A stretch of DNA of 64,000 bases from Enoplolaimus lenunculus (GCA_030248215.1 JASANG010002092.1:310001-374000); one strand, 5' to 3'; positions 9,201-19,420 are shown, counted from the stretch's first letter. Translations and numbers: made by a program. Notes: a model not told the origin generated them from the sequence alone.

Positions 9201-11135
9201 TTTAGGCACAGTTTCTTTTTGGGGTTGTTCTTTTGGGGGTAACGGGATTGCTGAAATTTCCTGAGGTTGAGGTGGTTTCATACCAACTACCTCTTCTAAT
9301 GTTTTTGGTCTATACGGTTTTGGTCCTTTTGGGGGTGGAGGTGGTGGCTCATCTGCCACTGCCTCCTGGGTTTCAATTCCACTCTGTCCTGGTCCTGATG
9401 GTTTAACAGTCATAAATTGACTAAACCATTCAGTTGCTATTCTATGTTCCTCCATAGCCTTTTTCCTTTCCTCTGTTTCCGGACCAAACATTTCGTCACT
9501 AATTTCACCTGTTATGGGTCTTTCCGGGTCGGCCCATTCCGGAAATCCTAATATGACTTCTTCGTCTTCGGAATCTAAAATACATTGTTTAACTTTACTT
9601 TTACCTTTTGATTTCTTTTTAGGTTTTTGGTCATCTTTTTGTTGCTTTTTGAAACCATCCCATCTGACGCATTGTCTTGCCCATTGTGGCCAATGATGCA
9701 CTGGGTCATTGATCACATCTCTTTCCCTAATTTCTTTGTCTCGTAATGCGTCTTCCCTTCGGATTCTTTCGATACTGGGCCATACCAATTCCATTCTCAT
9801 CTTGACTTCGGGTATTGTTGTATCAATTGGAATTGGATTTGTGTCCTGAAATAACTGAAAAATGGCCCTCCTACGAGGGACCTTTACCTTTTGACTTGCC
9901 TGAAATGAATATTCGATTGTGCACAAATTTGTTGCTTCCGTTATAGCATAGTTTTCCCAGGCAGCTTTTGTGTTTGCTCCTGGCATTATGTTAACTTTTA
10001 TGTCTCTATTGTGGACTTTTCCGAATACCTCAATTGCCTTAAAAAGTTGGAATGGGATATCCGATAAATTTCGTTTTGCAATCTTTTCAGGGTCTCGACA
10101 AATCATGGCTACAGCTACATCAGCTAGCATGACGTCTAAACTGGCATACCTAATAAACTCCATAAATCGTGTGTCATCCGTATCAACCGTCTGTGGACCT
10201 TTTGTCCATTGACGGAGATATCCCATCATGTATTCACCGTATGGAGTTTTTCCCTTATTGTATCTAAAATAAGCGGTTATGACATCTCCTAGTCCCGCTT
10301 GACCATATGCATGTTTATGGCAATTTTGTAGATCTAAAGTATTTGAATCGTAGGGAAATTTCTTATTTGGAGGTGCATTTTTCGAATCGCCATACAACAT
10401 TTCCCACATATTTCTATCATTATGCACGCTCCACCATAATTGTACAAAATTTTCATCGTGCAATAATTCGGATAGAGACTTAGGTATCTCTACTCCAAAA
10501 GCCTGAACATTAAAAATAAAAATTGCCCCTTCCGTTGTTCCTATTTGAAGTGTTCGCATTAAATTTTTACGAACTACCGTTGGTTTAGAACACCATTCCT
10601 CTAGGCAATATGTTTGATGGCCATCGGGGAGAAGTCTAGTATTGGAAGGGTGGGGATTTTCTTTGGGGTTTTCTTGGTGTTTTTCCAACATTTTCATATA
10701 AGTTTTATATTTTTGCCTTGAAAAATTTACTCCTTCAATGTCTAACGCTAAAATATTAGTCCTTGAAGCTCTTATTATTTCTACCGCCGCGTCTACCTGG
10801 TCTTCATCCGATAAAATTCCAACATACCGCGGTTTTCCCCATTCGCGCATCAACGTTTGTACTGGAACCCAGTATTCCAAGGAATGACATGGGTGGTTTG
10901 CATCATACATTGGGGATCCAACCGGCGGCTTTTCGAAAATCTCCGGCCATTGTACCTTTGAATTCGTTGCTGGCATTGTGTAATTAATCAATAACTGTCC
11001 ACCATACAGTATATCGTCAATATTTGAATTAAAACTTTTTGCAAATAACCAAACTACATGCACTAACACCAATATCAATACTATATAATATTTACTAAAT
11101 TCTTTTAAAGAATTTTTTACTTTTTTAATACTCAC
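6273..11135 (-). CDS. Extra ORF of the LTR retroelement: membrane-anchored DEDDy 3'-5' exonuclease domain with a long coiled-coil/low-complexity tail (1620 aa)
   Basis: The ORF is open over its full length. Residues 15-33 form a hydrophobic membrane segment. About 100-345 read as a DEDDy exonuclease of the EXD1/RNase D type: LALDIEGVNF (D132, E134), a WSVHND block (D240) and YASLD (Y330, D334). These positions match the four acidic residues and tyrosine of the family, which removes nucleotides from 3' ends with two metal ions. A proline-rich acidic part, a coiled-coil part (about 830-1010), an unrecognised tryptophan- and arginine-containing domain (about 1170-1400) and a glutamine-rich tail (about 1430-1620) follow. 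It lies just after the PHD segment in the same orientation, so I read it as the accessory ORF of the retroelement, in the position an env-like ORF often takes. It has no recognisable env features. A captured host gene is the alternative. Confidence 0.75.
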   Translation of the reverse strand: MSIKKVKNSLKEFSKYYIVLILVLVHVVWLFAKSFNSNIDDILYGGQLLINYTMPATNSKVQWPEIFEKPPVGSPMYDANHPCHSLEYWVPVQTLMREWGKPRYVGILSDEDQVDAAVEIIRASRTNILALDIEGVNFSRQKYKTYMKMLEKHQENPKENPHPSNTRLLPDGHQTYCLEEWCSKPTVVRKNLMRTLQIGTTEGAIFIFNVQAFGVEIPKSLSELLHDENFVQLWWSVHNDRNMWEMLYGDSKNAPPNKKFPYDSNTLDLQNCHKHAYGQAGLGDVITAYFRYNKGKTPYGEYMMGYLRQWTKGPQTVDTDDTRFMEFIRYASLDVMLADVAVAMICRDPEKIAKRNLSDIPFQLFKAIEVFGKVHNRDIKVNIMPGANTKAAWENYAITEATNLCTIEYSFQASQKVKVPRRRAIFQLFQDTNPIPIDTTIPEVKMRMELVWPSIERIRREDALRDKEIRERDVINDPVHHWPQWARQCVRWDGFKKQQKDDQKPKKKSKGKSKVKQCILDSEDEEVILGFPEWADPERPITGEISDEMFGPETEERKKAMEEHRIATEWFSQFMTVKPSGPGQSGIETQEAVADEPPPPPPKGPKPYRPKTLEEVVGMKPPQPQEISAIPLPPKEQPQKETVPKEVAKAPTLSEEQIRLARQDTVPLFQQMDTTESPQETSITDVNSDLANRLAVQSMEVEKFSEEPTTISRTSEPVSGVSSYPSPVETISSSARLGDTTITELEQDVFQQVPSEYETLQISKKFNTSILGEQEKLSVIQPSPGVSYRPKTTSRFTVPEGATWMSFIPYPPGIDTTRELTPPGGSVTITDLIKNRIEEIQKKELKAMAEVQAAMKKFVPEVGFPYYQIEQRYIVLQAAIKSLNGVILQRNNLDREAKEAMLKLHYYQEYVSMVDDTIEQAKSTLQAASIHTDWMKENDEKLRQEYIKKFAIQEVRICKLEQEKVSTEKVLTKAMQNSVRDHTELLNLLDDKRKLEKRILQLERKLGPVPNILESETQTEFQEPARQDLGADSMGELIIDEDADDQAGQQSDVIVEKVITDKGKDVAKGPSKQKRARTPMVIVKQARLESMNEPLPRSMSPIAGTSAAAAVGVQEQEPEGEATSSSLNLTYPNILLMEPADLVQQPPIGYEYRLQIYYFAINDIVPMPQTLMSATRLRKLADKWKEAFLEAWRFRLHVKAEFKDLLNYLNYAEYGLAVSVTKIKPNMSTREYEDLMRWFACELRKYCIERMSWRRRYYINAPPEYFLPLSQYVVQQRYSKCRDVRAQAMLILVECAGYSNSNYWKIRNAFDRKNIQAINEVHDKQKRARLFNELDNEQPELEKLTLAQIPNENKELLAKSTACLMEEHPWPMEFQDAIIEGPPHSLNFEEKLKEINPHAESFLETEMRRVTNSVAEVRRIIQASDLELQQEIIEQRNRSRQKVVAVPSQGRQNVSAVTIQQVNPPPPPPAQPESQNIPHVSQKQPTTIEVEGYAQSQEQQELSEGEIVERGTSDQEVRQSQDEPRIVYDECSHNYIPVVSRLSQEQVEQQQQQQQTPVEPQLRRSPRRHQSTPRVDSLGQGQERPRLPSLMSINVRPMFQSQPPENWDQSGSQERRRFKF

Positions 11136-11165
11136 ATCTATAACAATTACAAAGCCCGTATGTAG

Positions 11166-11441
11166 TCATAAGCTACCTTGGGCTTGTAAACACTGGGGAC
11201 AATACCATAAGGCTTGTGCTGGTTCGTCTATAAGACCAACACAGGTAAAATGAAACCATGATAGGCATAAGTCACATTGAATCCAATCTATGACCAAATC
11301 CGTTTGTAAATCAGTAGAATAGGAACCCTTGCAAATTTGACAATCCGCATCTTCCGATTCCTTATTTGAAATTCCGGCCCTTAATTTTGTTTCATATGCT
11401 AAATAATCTTCAATAGAGCCTCCAAAGTGTTTAACTAAAGC
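11166..11441 (-). CDS. PHD-finger segment of the LTR retroelement
   Basis: This frame contains a textbook PHD zinc finger: an opening C-x2-C (DCQICKG), WIQCDLC, WFHFTCVGL and a closing WYCPQC. That gives the Cys4-His-Cys3 pattern that reads histone H3 tails in chromatin. It lies between the integrase tail and the long ORF, on the same strand. As part of the retroelement it would be placed at the end of the polyprotein, where it could direct integration to chosen chromatin. That role is inference. Confidence 0.7.
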   Translation of the reverse strand, partial: ALVKHFGGSIEDYLAYETKLRAGISNKESEDADCQICKGSYSTDLQTDLVIDWIQCDLCLSWFHFTCVGLIDEPAQALWYCPQCLQAQGSL

Positions 11442-11564
11442 CTAGTTATACCAAGAGTCGGCTCGTGTTGCCGATCCTAGGTATTGTAATTTTAAATTAG
11501 GTCCGTCAACCCCTTTCCCCCGTAAATTTTCCAAATCGGGAAAAAAATTTTTAAAAAATTCCTC

Positions 11565-11765
11565 TTAGATTTTTTTTTTTCTTCCTCTCCAAACCCAAAA
11601 ACACCCCCGTAAAAATTCCCTTACTTTAGCCCTTTTATCATAATAGGACTTGTATTTGGTTTGGGAATGCAAAATTTGTTTTGCAGTATTTTCCCATGCC
11701 TGTGATAAATCTTGCAGCAGCCGAGCACTACAACCTGCCGGTTCTGTTGCCTTTAAGGTTGACAT
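11565..11765 (-). pseudogene. Retroelement integrase C-terminal fragment
   Basis: The peptide LSQAWENTAKQILHSQ followed by YYDKRAK and a tryptophan-valine pair matches the helix and early barrel at the end of LTR-retrotransposon integrases, where a KYYDKRAK-like motif precedes GDxVW. It marks the left-over pol part of the minus-strand element. Nothing further upstream of pol is present in the window. It is a fossil fragment. Confidence 0.65.
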
Positions 11766-11939
11766 TAAACATCTACTGGTACCTACGCCTATTTTCGGGT
11801 AGCGAAAGAATTTTTGTTCTCGTCTAAATTAGTGTATGTATATTATATTTGCTTGTTATCGTCAGATTATTTGTTGTCGTCGCATACTTTAAATTCATTG
11901 TTTCATTCAAGTGGCTGATTTTCATATGGAGATGGAACT

Positions 11940-14190
11940 TTGAATAGTGGCTTTCCGCCGAACGTTAGGAAGTATTCAGCTGTTTTAGGTTGGCACGAAT
12001 TTCCTCCGTTTGAAATTCCTGATGCTCCATACACAGGACTGTCGCAGGGTGATAAGAGTAGTTCAACCGGCTATGCTCCGCAAGACCCATTACGGCAACA
12101 ACCTGTTCTTAAGTTGGCAACAGATAAGATTTGTTCAGTACCACTGGGTTCATCAATGCTGGGAACCGCGACGCAAACTACGAATTTAGCTGCTTGCGCA
12201 ACAATACGATATAACTCCAATTCGTGCACTGAAAAATTTGTTTCTGAGAAGTCTCAAGCTTTAAAAAATTGTAAAGTGTCTGTTGCGGCCGCAGGTATGT
12301 TTTAGAAAATCGTAATTCATTGCTATTTTCATACCGTCGATAGTAGCTGTTTAAAACGGTATACTTGTGAATTTTAGCATGGTATTAACCTTCATAATTT
12401 TTTATCAAATTTTGTATGTGTCATTTTGAATTGAAATTTAAAAACATGTGGCCATGGCTAACTGCACTAGCTGATTCTTGTCAATTGACTGACTTAAAGG
12501 TAATTGAGTATAAACAAGTGAACAGTGCCCAAACCACAATATTGCGCGTAACTGATGTATCATCTTTGTGCCACGTGATAATCTATGTGGTATTCGGTAA
12601 CAAAGCCGCTGCATTCCACCATCTCATCTACGGTAACTTCGTTCAGCTTTCAAAAAAACTTTTTCCATGCACTACCAAATATTCCAATTAAGAAGTAACA
12701 GAAAAACAAAAAATAATTCTATTTAGAACAAACCAAACAAAGAGAGAGTCAATCAATAGAAGATGGTAACTTGAATGAGACGAACGTAACTGGCGAATCT
12801 GTGTGTGTTGAAAATATCACAGAATCGAACTCAACTAGTGGTCAAAATGTGTTGTGCACATTAACAGAAATTGATGATGCAACACAGCCAACTCGAAATG
12901 TGGTTTCATCATATGGCGAGTCACAAACAGGTAACAAACTGGTATTGAGTGATAACACAACAAATACAACACACACTACATGTATATAGGATATTATACG
13001 TATATTTTACATGCATATATAAATATAACAATGTGTCTTGTTTCGTTTGCAGTATTGTTGCATTCAATTTGTGTATTGAGCCTGAAACAATAATACAATA
13101 AACCTTGTTAATAATATATTTTACAAATTTGTTCAATGTTAATATATACCAAGGAAGTCTTTATTGATATTGTTACCCGGAGAGACATAATTCAAGGCGT
13201 TTCAATCATGTTTCTTTGTATCTACTGCTTTAGGTACGGCGGAAACAAATAGTGAATTGGTTCAACGTAACAGGGAAGCACTTGCAAATCCTGATAACAC
13301 ACAGCTAGGTAAACCACTTTGTGTAATTGATAAATTATAATATATACCGAACGTAGCCTTTCGAAATCACAGCATGGTCGCTATTCTCATTCGGTGCACT
13401 AATGTCAATCCATGTGTTGTTCCAATTCTCGGAACTATGGGTATTTTAAAAGCCGTTGTAAAATTATTAAGCTATGTGTTTACTTCTATTATTTGCTAAT
13501 CTGATTTCAATAATCTGTTTGAAATGCTTTCGATAGCGCAAAGACGAAACTGTGCTATTTAATGCCCTATTTTTCTTCCTAAGTGAACAAGAGTTATATA
13601 TGTCACATTAACAAATTCATTAACTCGTTTTAGAGTTAGATGACTCGCTGGTTCTTCACATTTTGGATGTTGTTGATCCGAAAGTAAGTAACACCAGCCT
13701 TGTTCGTCCTTCTCGGGTTAAACAAATGCATCGTATTACCACAGATGAACTGGAAAAGATTTTTGACCAAGACTTGCCTTATCTAGAAATACGAGATGGC
13801 GGTCCTGGTTTAGGAGTTTTTGCGTTCAGAAGGTTTTTGCCTGGCGAAGCAGTTGCCGCATATGTCGGTGTCCGCATTTTACAAGTAGATGCGGAAGCAT
13901 TGGAAAACGAGCGTAACCAATCCCAAAACCCTAATGACTATTTGTTCTTTTTTACACACAACAGAGTCGCATATTGCGTTGATGCTCAGAACGCCACTAC
14001 GAGAGTTGGTCGATATATAAACCACTCCAAAAAGCATCGCAATTTGAAGCCGTTTGTTCATATGATAAGCAGTGGACCGCAAGTTTTTTTCAAAGCAAGA
14101 CACACTATAGAAATTGGTTATCAATTGTTTTATGACTATGATGATAGGCGTATGTTTGTTCGTAAAGCATTTCCATGGATAAATCGATGA
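11940..14190 (+). CDS. SET-domain protein, KMT5A/SET8-like (4 visible exons)
   Basis: Exons that join in frame: up to 12294 (from about 11940; start not fixed, no ATG chosen), 12727-12930, 13234-13308 and 13634-14190. All three introns are phase 1 with good AG and GT sites. The last exon encodes a SET domain: GLGVFA, GEAVAAYVG, RVGRYINHS (the NHS motif that contacts S-adenosylmethionine) and FYDYDD (catalytic-site tyrosine). The end (AFPWINR, stop) resembles the AHPWLKH end of KMT5A, and as in KMT5A no post-SET cysteines follow. KMT5A monomethylates histone H4 lysine 20; whether this one does is unknown. The glutamate usual before L-x-YDY is glutamine here. The N-terminal 240 residues are unrecognised. 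It is followed in tandem by the transposase-like gene at 15402. Confidence 0.8.
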
Positions 14191-15401
14191 GTGCAATATT
14201 TTCACTAAACTTTAACATATAATCTGTTTGTCGCAACTTTAATCACGTTAGTGGAAAATTTCGGTTCGAATTCAAATACTATCTTGTGACAATTTTTGTA
14301 CCTGTGGTTTAAATATTTCTAATTTTACCTTTTCCGTAAAAACAAAATAATGAATTGCTCATGTTTATTTAAATGATAGCATTCAAACTAGACGTACTAT
14401 AACTTATTAAGAAAGTAATGTAAGAAAACCAGTTATGACAAAGCGCGCAACAACTAACAAAACTTTTCAATCGAGTCGTTTTTCAATTTGTTACGGCATC
14501 TCTTGAAAATTTGTGAATTTTGTTTTGCGTTTTAGAGATTAGAACTGTACAGGCATTTCTTATGGCTTTAATTGCATTGTGTTGTTTTGTGTCTCCACTA
14601 TTTGTGCAACGTGTAATACAATATGTGTTCAAACTCGGTGCTTATATTTGTTTAAATGCTCAGTGTACACAATATTCGTTCAGCATAATGTGCCTATATA
14701 TTTTGTTCAACGCAATGTGCTTATATATTTCTAGCAGCTCAATGTGCCTATATATTTTAACAATGTGCCTATATTTGTTAACTGTTCTTACCAATCTTGT
14801 ATGTACCTATATATGTGATTGCCTGAGTCTGTAAATATATAGTGTTACTTTTGTTGTTTATTGGTGCAGTGATAACTGTTATGTGCATATCATATTGGCC
14901 CAATGTTATAACCATACTCATTTATGCACGAATGTGCTATTGTGTCTGTAAGTATTCATGTTTGGTACTGTGCCATTCTACGCGCGGGCGGTTTAGCGTA
15001 CAGAATTTTTTACAGTGCGTTGATGGTTTTACTGCTTCGAAACTTACGAGATTATAACAACGACAACGGTACTTTTCTAGCTTTGGCAGGCTGCTATGTT
15101 CTCAGAACCTCCAATAAAAATATTTTGAATTGGTTGCGTAGTTGCAAAACGTAAATACAATTGTATTGTTTGCAAAACTCGTCATGGGAAATACAACTAA
15201 CGGGATTGCACCGCGCCAATGAAATGTTCGAAACGTGCCTTCTTCATATTATATCAGCCAACTTAGCGTCATTTATTCTGTAATTTGGTACATTTTGTAG
15301 TCGGTTTGTGTTCAAGTGTCTTGCTTTGAAAAATCTTGCCTTCGCTGTACTTGAAAAATATATGTATCTGCTTGACTGACAGGCTGTCTTTTAACTTCCA
15401 G
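14191..15401. other. Spacer between the SET gene and the transposase-like gene
   Basis: No convincing coding exon. 14684-14790 is a short tandem repeat built on aatgtgcctatatatttt. A stretch at 14870-14948 is bounded by plausible splice sites (tgcag and GTAAGT), but I could not connect it in frame. Confidence 0.5.
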
Positions 15402-18400
15402 GATTTCGATGTCTTGGTTCGTACATTACTACGACTACTGCTTCAGCGGTGAGTATTTGTATTGCCGTATGATTAAGACAACATTTAACCTGACACTGTT
15501 TGCTGTTTTATACGTTACTCATTTGTTTGTGTTTGCAAACCAATTTGATGCCAGAAATATACTTGGCGCAATATTACGTGGGGTCAGCACACTCAATGTA
15601 TGAGTACGTTTTAGCTATATTCCCGCGCCTTTTCATTAGCTTTACAAATTCTGAACTTTATGCCCGCGTCTTGTTTTAATCAGTTTTTCCAAATTGGGAT
15701 AGTTCGTTTTACATAGTAGTTTGAGACTATTTCCAAATCTCAGTAAAGCTGACCGAGTTTCAGCAATTGCAAGATCTCTACTTAACGCTTTACGCTCATG
15801 GCGTAGACATAGTTTCTTAAGTTTCACATTTCGTAGGAACATCGTAAACGCACATTTTGTTTAAGAGTGGATACCGACAGCTTCTCAACGATTCATGAGC
15901 TTAAAGGCAGCCATGAGAGCGACCGCAATGTGACCGTTTCTTTGCTCCCCCCCCGGTGTTCTGGTGCCATTGACGTATTATTGCAACGAATATTGCTCGT
16001 TTGGTAGACCAGTTCATATGGCAGCAATAAAGTTTGGGCTGCTTTTATTGCAAACGTCATGTTTGGACTTGAAAGAGGCTTTTCAATGCTGCAGCCAACA
16101 GCTTTTCCGGGTGAAACCAGCCACTGCGATGGCTATGAAGTATCCTACAGTGTTGGCCTACTGTCCTCTTAGAAAAAAACACTCGATTTTTCTAAAAATC
16201 GCTAAAACTTCTGCCGAGTTGTGTAGATTTCGCGATTTCACACAGCTAAGTGACATATTATTGCATGAACGGCAACAAAGAGATTGCGCTGACAGGGAAG
16301 TTTTACGAGAGTTATGTCCGCTATAAAATCTGTGCGATCGACCGCTACTAAAATACGCGATCATGCAATCGCAATCGCGTAGCTGTCGCGAAAACAATCA
16401 AATAGGTATATACAGAACTAAATCTATTACACTGAGCGTCCAAAGCAGGCTAGCGCATCTGGCAGAAGCTCAGAGCAAACTGGATCGTTTTGTGTTGCAA
16501 GAAATCAACGAAGACACAACGGGTACTGAGGCAATGGAATCAATTGACAGACAGTTGCACGATTTTTCTAGTCCTGAATCATTATTAGAGTTGTATTACT
16601 ATATGAAAAAGTGTGCTGAAATGTCTGCTTCCGTATTTGCTCGTTTAACCGGCACGGATAATGATGCAGAATTGTTCAAACTTTTGATTCATCAGTTGTT
16701 GTGCTTTGCTCGAAACAGAGGTCTTGAGGTTCCAGGTAGTTTCGCAAATTTAGCTGCTTCCCCAGGATGTCCGTTCGCTGATGAGGTGGATGAAGATATG
16801 TTAACGTTAAACGAACCTGTGGATCTGTTATTGGCAGCAGAGAATGAGCATACTTTAAGGGCTTTGGCCAAAAAATTGAAAAAAACAATTTGGTCTTATT
16901 ATCTCAGCAGAAAACGTCGTTTGCTAAAAGAGTTAAGAAATATAAAAGTAATAAGAGTAAATCGCGTGCCTGATGTCGTCAAACGTTTCCCTAACATAGG
17001 TCAAGAAATCGAAAACTTTGTAAGAGCAAACAATTGCGGGGCTGGGCCCTGGCGTCGAACGTCCGCTTTGACAGTCGGGATTGGTCGCGATGGGTTTTAC
17101 CCAGCAACAAAAAAAGTTACATGTTCTTCAACTCAACACAATTTAAACAAACTTGAAAACCCAATTAAACTCTCGAGAAGTTTAGTAAACAACTGCTGTG
17201 CATTAGCCAGGAAGCGAAACCGTCAATGCTCGGCTTGTTCGAAGAAACAGAGAAGTAGTTGTTTTTGCAAAGGACGTTACTCACTGGCTGATGTGATATG
17301 GCAACGAAGTCGCAAAGGCTTTAACTTAAAATTTTCGGCAGATGCATATTGGAGCAATAGTAACTATCGTAACAAAACTTATGTGGAAGCAGGCACCCCG
17401 AACACTCTGAGGATTGATAGTGACGACTTGTCGACCCTTCGCACAGATACTATTGCAACTCATGCTCAACATAGGTGTTTAATTATACGAGGTGAGCCCA
17501 TTGTTCGTTTAAGAACCGATTACAGATACCAAACTAAGACTTCTCTTCAGATTTCAACAATATACGTGCCACGGCGACCAGGAGTCACTCAGAGAACAGT
17601 AGCTGTTGTCAAGCGTAACATTGGTTTTCCTAAATCCGCAACACAACATTATGTCGATCGAGCACCAGTATTGGCCGAGTATAATAACATTAGAATTTGT
17701 TTACATAGGCGTGACGGTGCCAGTGATGAAGCACCGGATAAAAAGCAACCCCAATTCTGGGCTGCTTATGAACACTATCGTTTAAATCGCTGTCTTACTG
17801 TTGTTACTGTGAGATATCCAGGAGGCTCGTTTCTGAATGTAGTTGAGCGTGCAAACGGCGCGTTAGTGTTAGCTCATAGTAATCTACATCTGCCTTCAAC
17901 TCTGCATCATTCTCGTGTTGATACAAAATCAAGTGAGGGTACCAAAAAACTGAATGAAAACATGGATGAGTTACTTAATGTATACATCGATCACGTGAAG
18001 GGTGCTAGATTTATGGGTACGGAAATTGAATATGTTAAGGGCTGTAAGAACGCTCCCATTCCGGACGATGTTTTGAGGGCATTTATCTATGGACCGGATA
18101 CAAAAAGAAAAGCAATTAAACACGAATATCCAGAATGTTGGACAATCTTTAGTACTGTAGAGCAAATCAGGCGAGATCACGAAATGGTGGACAACAATAA
18201 ATACTTCTATGGTTTGAAAGCTTTGTGTGGAAATCCAAAATGCAAACACGCTATTTGTCAGAGATCCTGTTGGGACGTCGAGTTCAGAAACCAAATGTAA
18301 GCGATATTATTAAGTGTAGGGATAGCAAAGGGCTTCTGTTCAATTCATGATTTGCAGTACATTTTATATGTAGTTTACTTAAGTTAACTGTTTTGACATT

Positions 18401-19420
18401 GATTACAGGCTTTGTTGCAAATTTTTTCGTACAAATTTTGTTTCGAAACGCATATGCGCTGGAGATATTGTATCTTAATAACAAATGGCACACTACGATG
18501 AATAAATCGTAGGTATACGTTAACTATTCAACTTATGGTTATCTTTCTTGCCCATGTTGACAATACTTGCCTGCTAAGCTTAAGCTTTAAGCTAAGCCGA
18601 AGCCTCAACATATGCCTAAACAAAAAGCCTCAGCTTTTCAGTATCTAAGTTCTACAGTTCTCTTGTCTTCTTGTGAATCGTCTCCTATAATAAACACAGA
18701 CTAGTTTGTTGTTGATATGTCGGTAACTGAAATAGTTTCCATTTTCAGTAATTCTTTGAAATGGTTTCATGGTGGCCCAAGTATTTTTTTTGTTCCGTGG
18801 CCAGTGCCTCATCCCGATGCATGTCAGCAATGGGGACAGAGCGACTGCTCAACATGCAGTGGAGTATGCAGAGGTCATTATCTTGATGGTACGATTTGTA
18901 AAATTCCTGTGAATTTATTATAATCATTCGTGCAGATTATACAGTTAGACAGTGGTAACAATATGTATATCATTTCTGCATTTAGTTTGTATCATGCACC
19001 GTTATAAATGTTTAATTTTGCAAACTATAGCGTAAAAGATCGGGTGTCCGTGCTCGTTATATTGTGCGGTGCTTATAAGTACCGAAGGTATGGTTTTCCG
19101 GAAGTAAACTTTTACATTTGTTTTAAGCCCATGAAGCAATAAACGCTGCCTTGAAAGATCCGACCTGTCAAATGAAGGTTTACCCGTCAATGATTATTCG
19201 AGAACATGTCCGGTCATGTAACGCATCAAAGCCAAGAGTAAACCTCAGAAACCAAATACACCAGCTGGCTTTAAAGTGTTTACTGCGCGAAGAAGAAGTT
19301 GAATGGGTCTTGAACCACGAGTGCGAAAAATACGAGCACCTAAGTACGAGTAACCGTCAGTTTAAATTTAGTTTCATTCACTCTGAAAGGCGGGACGTTG
19401 ATTCCATACGACACTGTTAA
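15402..19420 (+). CDS. Uncharacterised transposase-like protein with a DDE-like triad and cysteine clusters
   Basis: Exons joined by phase and splice sites: 15402-15448, 16416-18296, 18749-18888 and 19128-19420; the 5' end is probably incomplete. An ATG at 16363 is an alternative start; residue numbers below count from it. I recall this architecture from a large, functionally unnamed family common in cnidarian, fish and amphioxus genomes: an AKKLKK basic stretch, VNRVPDVVKRFP, WRRT, SRKGFNLKF, then PSTL and a C-terminal GGPSIFFVPWPVP with CSTCSGVCRGHYL. Three acidic blocks fit an RNase H-like catalytic site: IDSDD (352-355), RRDGASDE (451-456) and LNVVERANG (E495). Cysteines cluster at 278-302 and near CGNPKCKHAIC (622-632). 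If it is a transposase it would cut and join DNA. The gene is intact in frame over all four exons. Confidence 0.75.

Larger units (their letters stand above)
4663..11765 (-). mobile_element. LTR retroelement, Ty3/Gypsy-like, 5'-truncated, with a large extra ORF
   Basis: Read on the minus strand, the visible parts are an integrase C-terminal piece (11565-11765), a PHD-finger segment (11166-11441), a long ORF (6273-11135), an AT-rich non-coding stretch with a short tandem repeat, a polypurine tract (about 5572-5580) and an LTR-like start with TG at 5570. A second copy of that LTR-like start lies at 4663-4820, about 97% like the first, so the element looks young. The gag region and most of pol are absent from this window, so the element is broken as a whole, although its extra ORF looks whole. 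The Ty3/Gypsy assignment rests on the integrase tail only. Confidence 0.65.

Noticed and set aside
12416-12691. 91-codon plus-strand frame between exons of the SET gene
   Set aside because: It lies in the intron between 12294 and 12727, and reading through it would break the phase-1 join; no motif.
14520-14834. 104-codon hydrophobic frame
   Set aside because: It is a translation of the aatgtgcctatatatttt tandem repeat.
15964-16326. 120-codon plus-strand frame before the transposase-like exon
   Set aside because: No recognisable domain and no in-frame link to 16416; it looks like intronic sequence with a chance opening.
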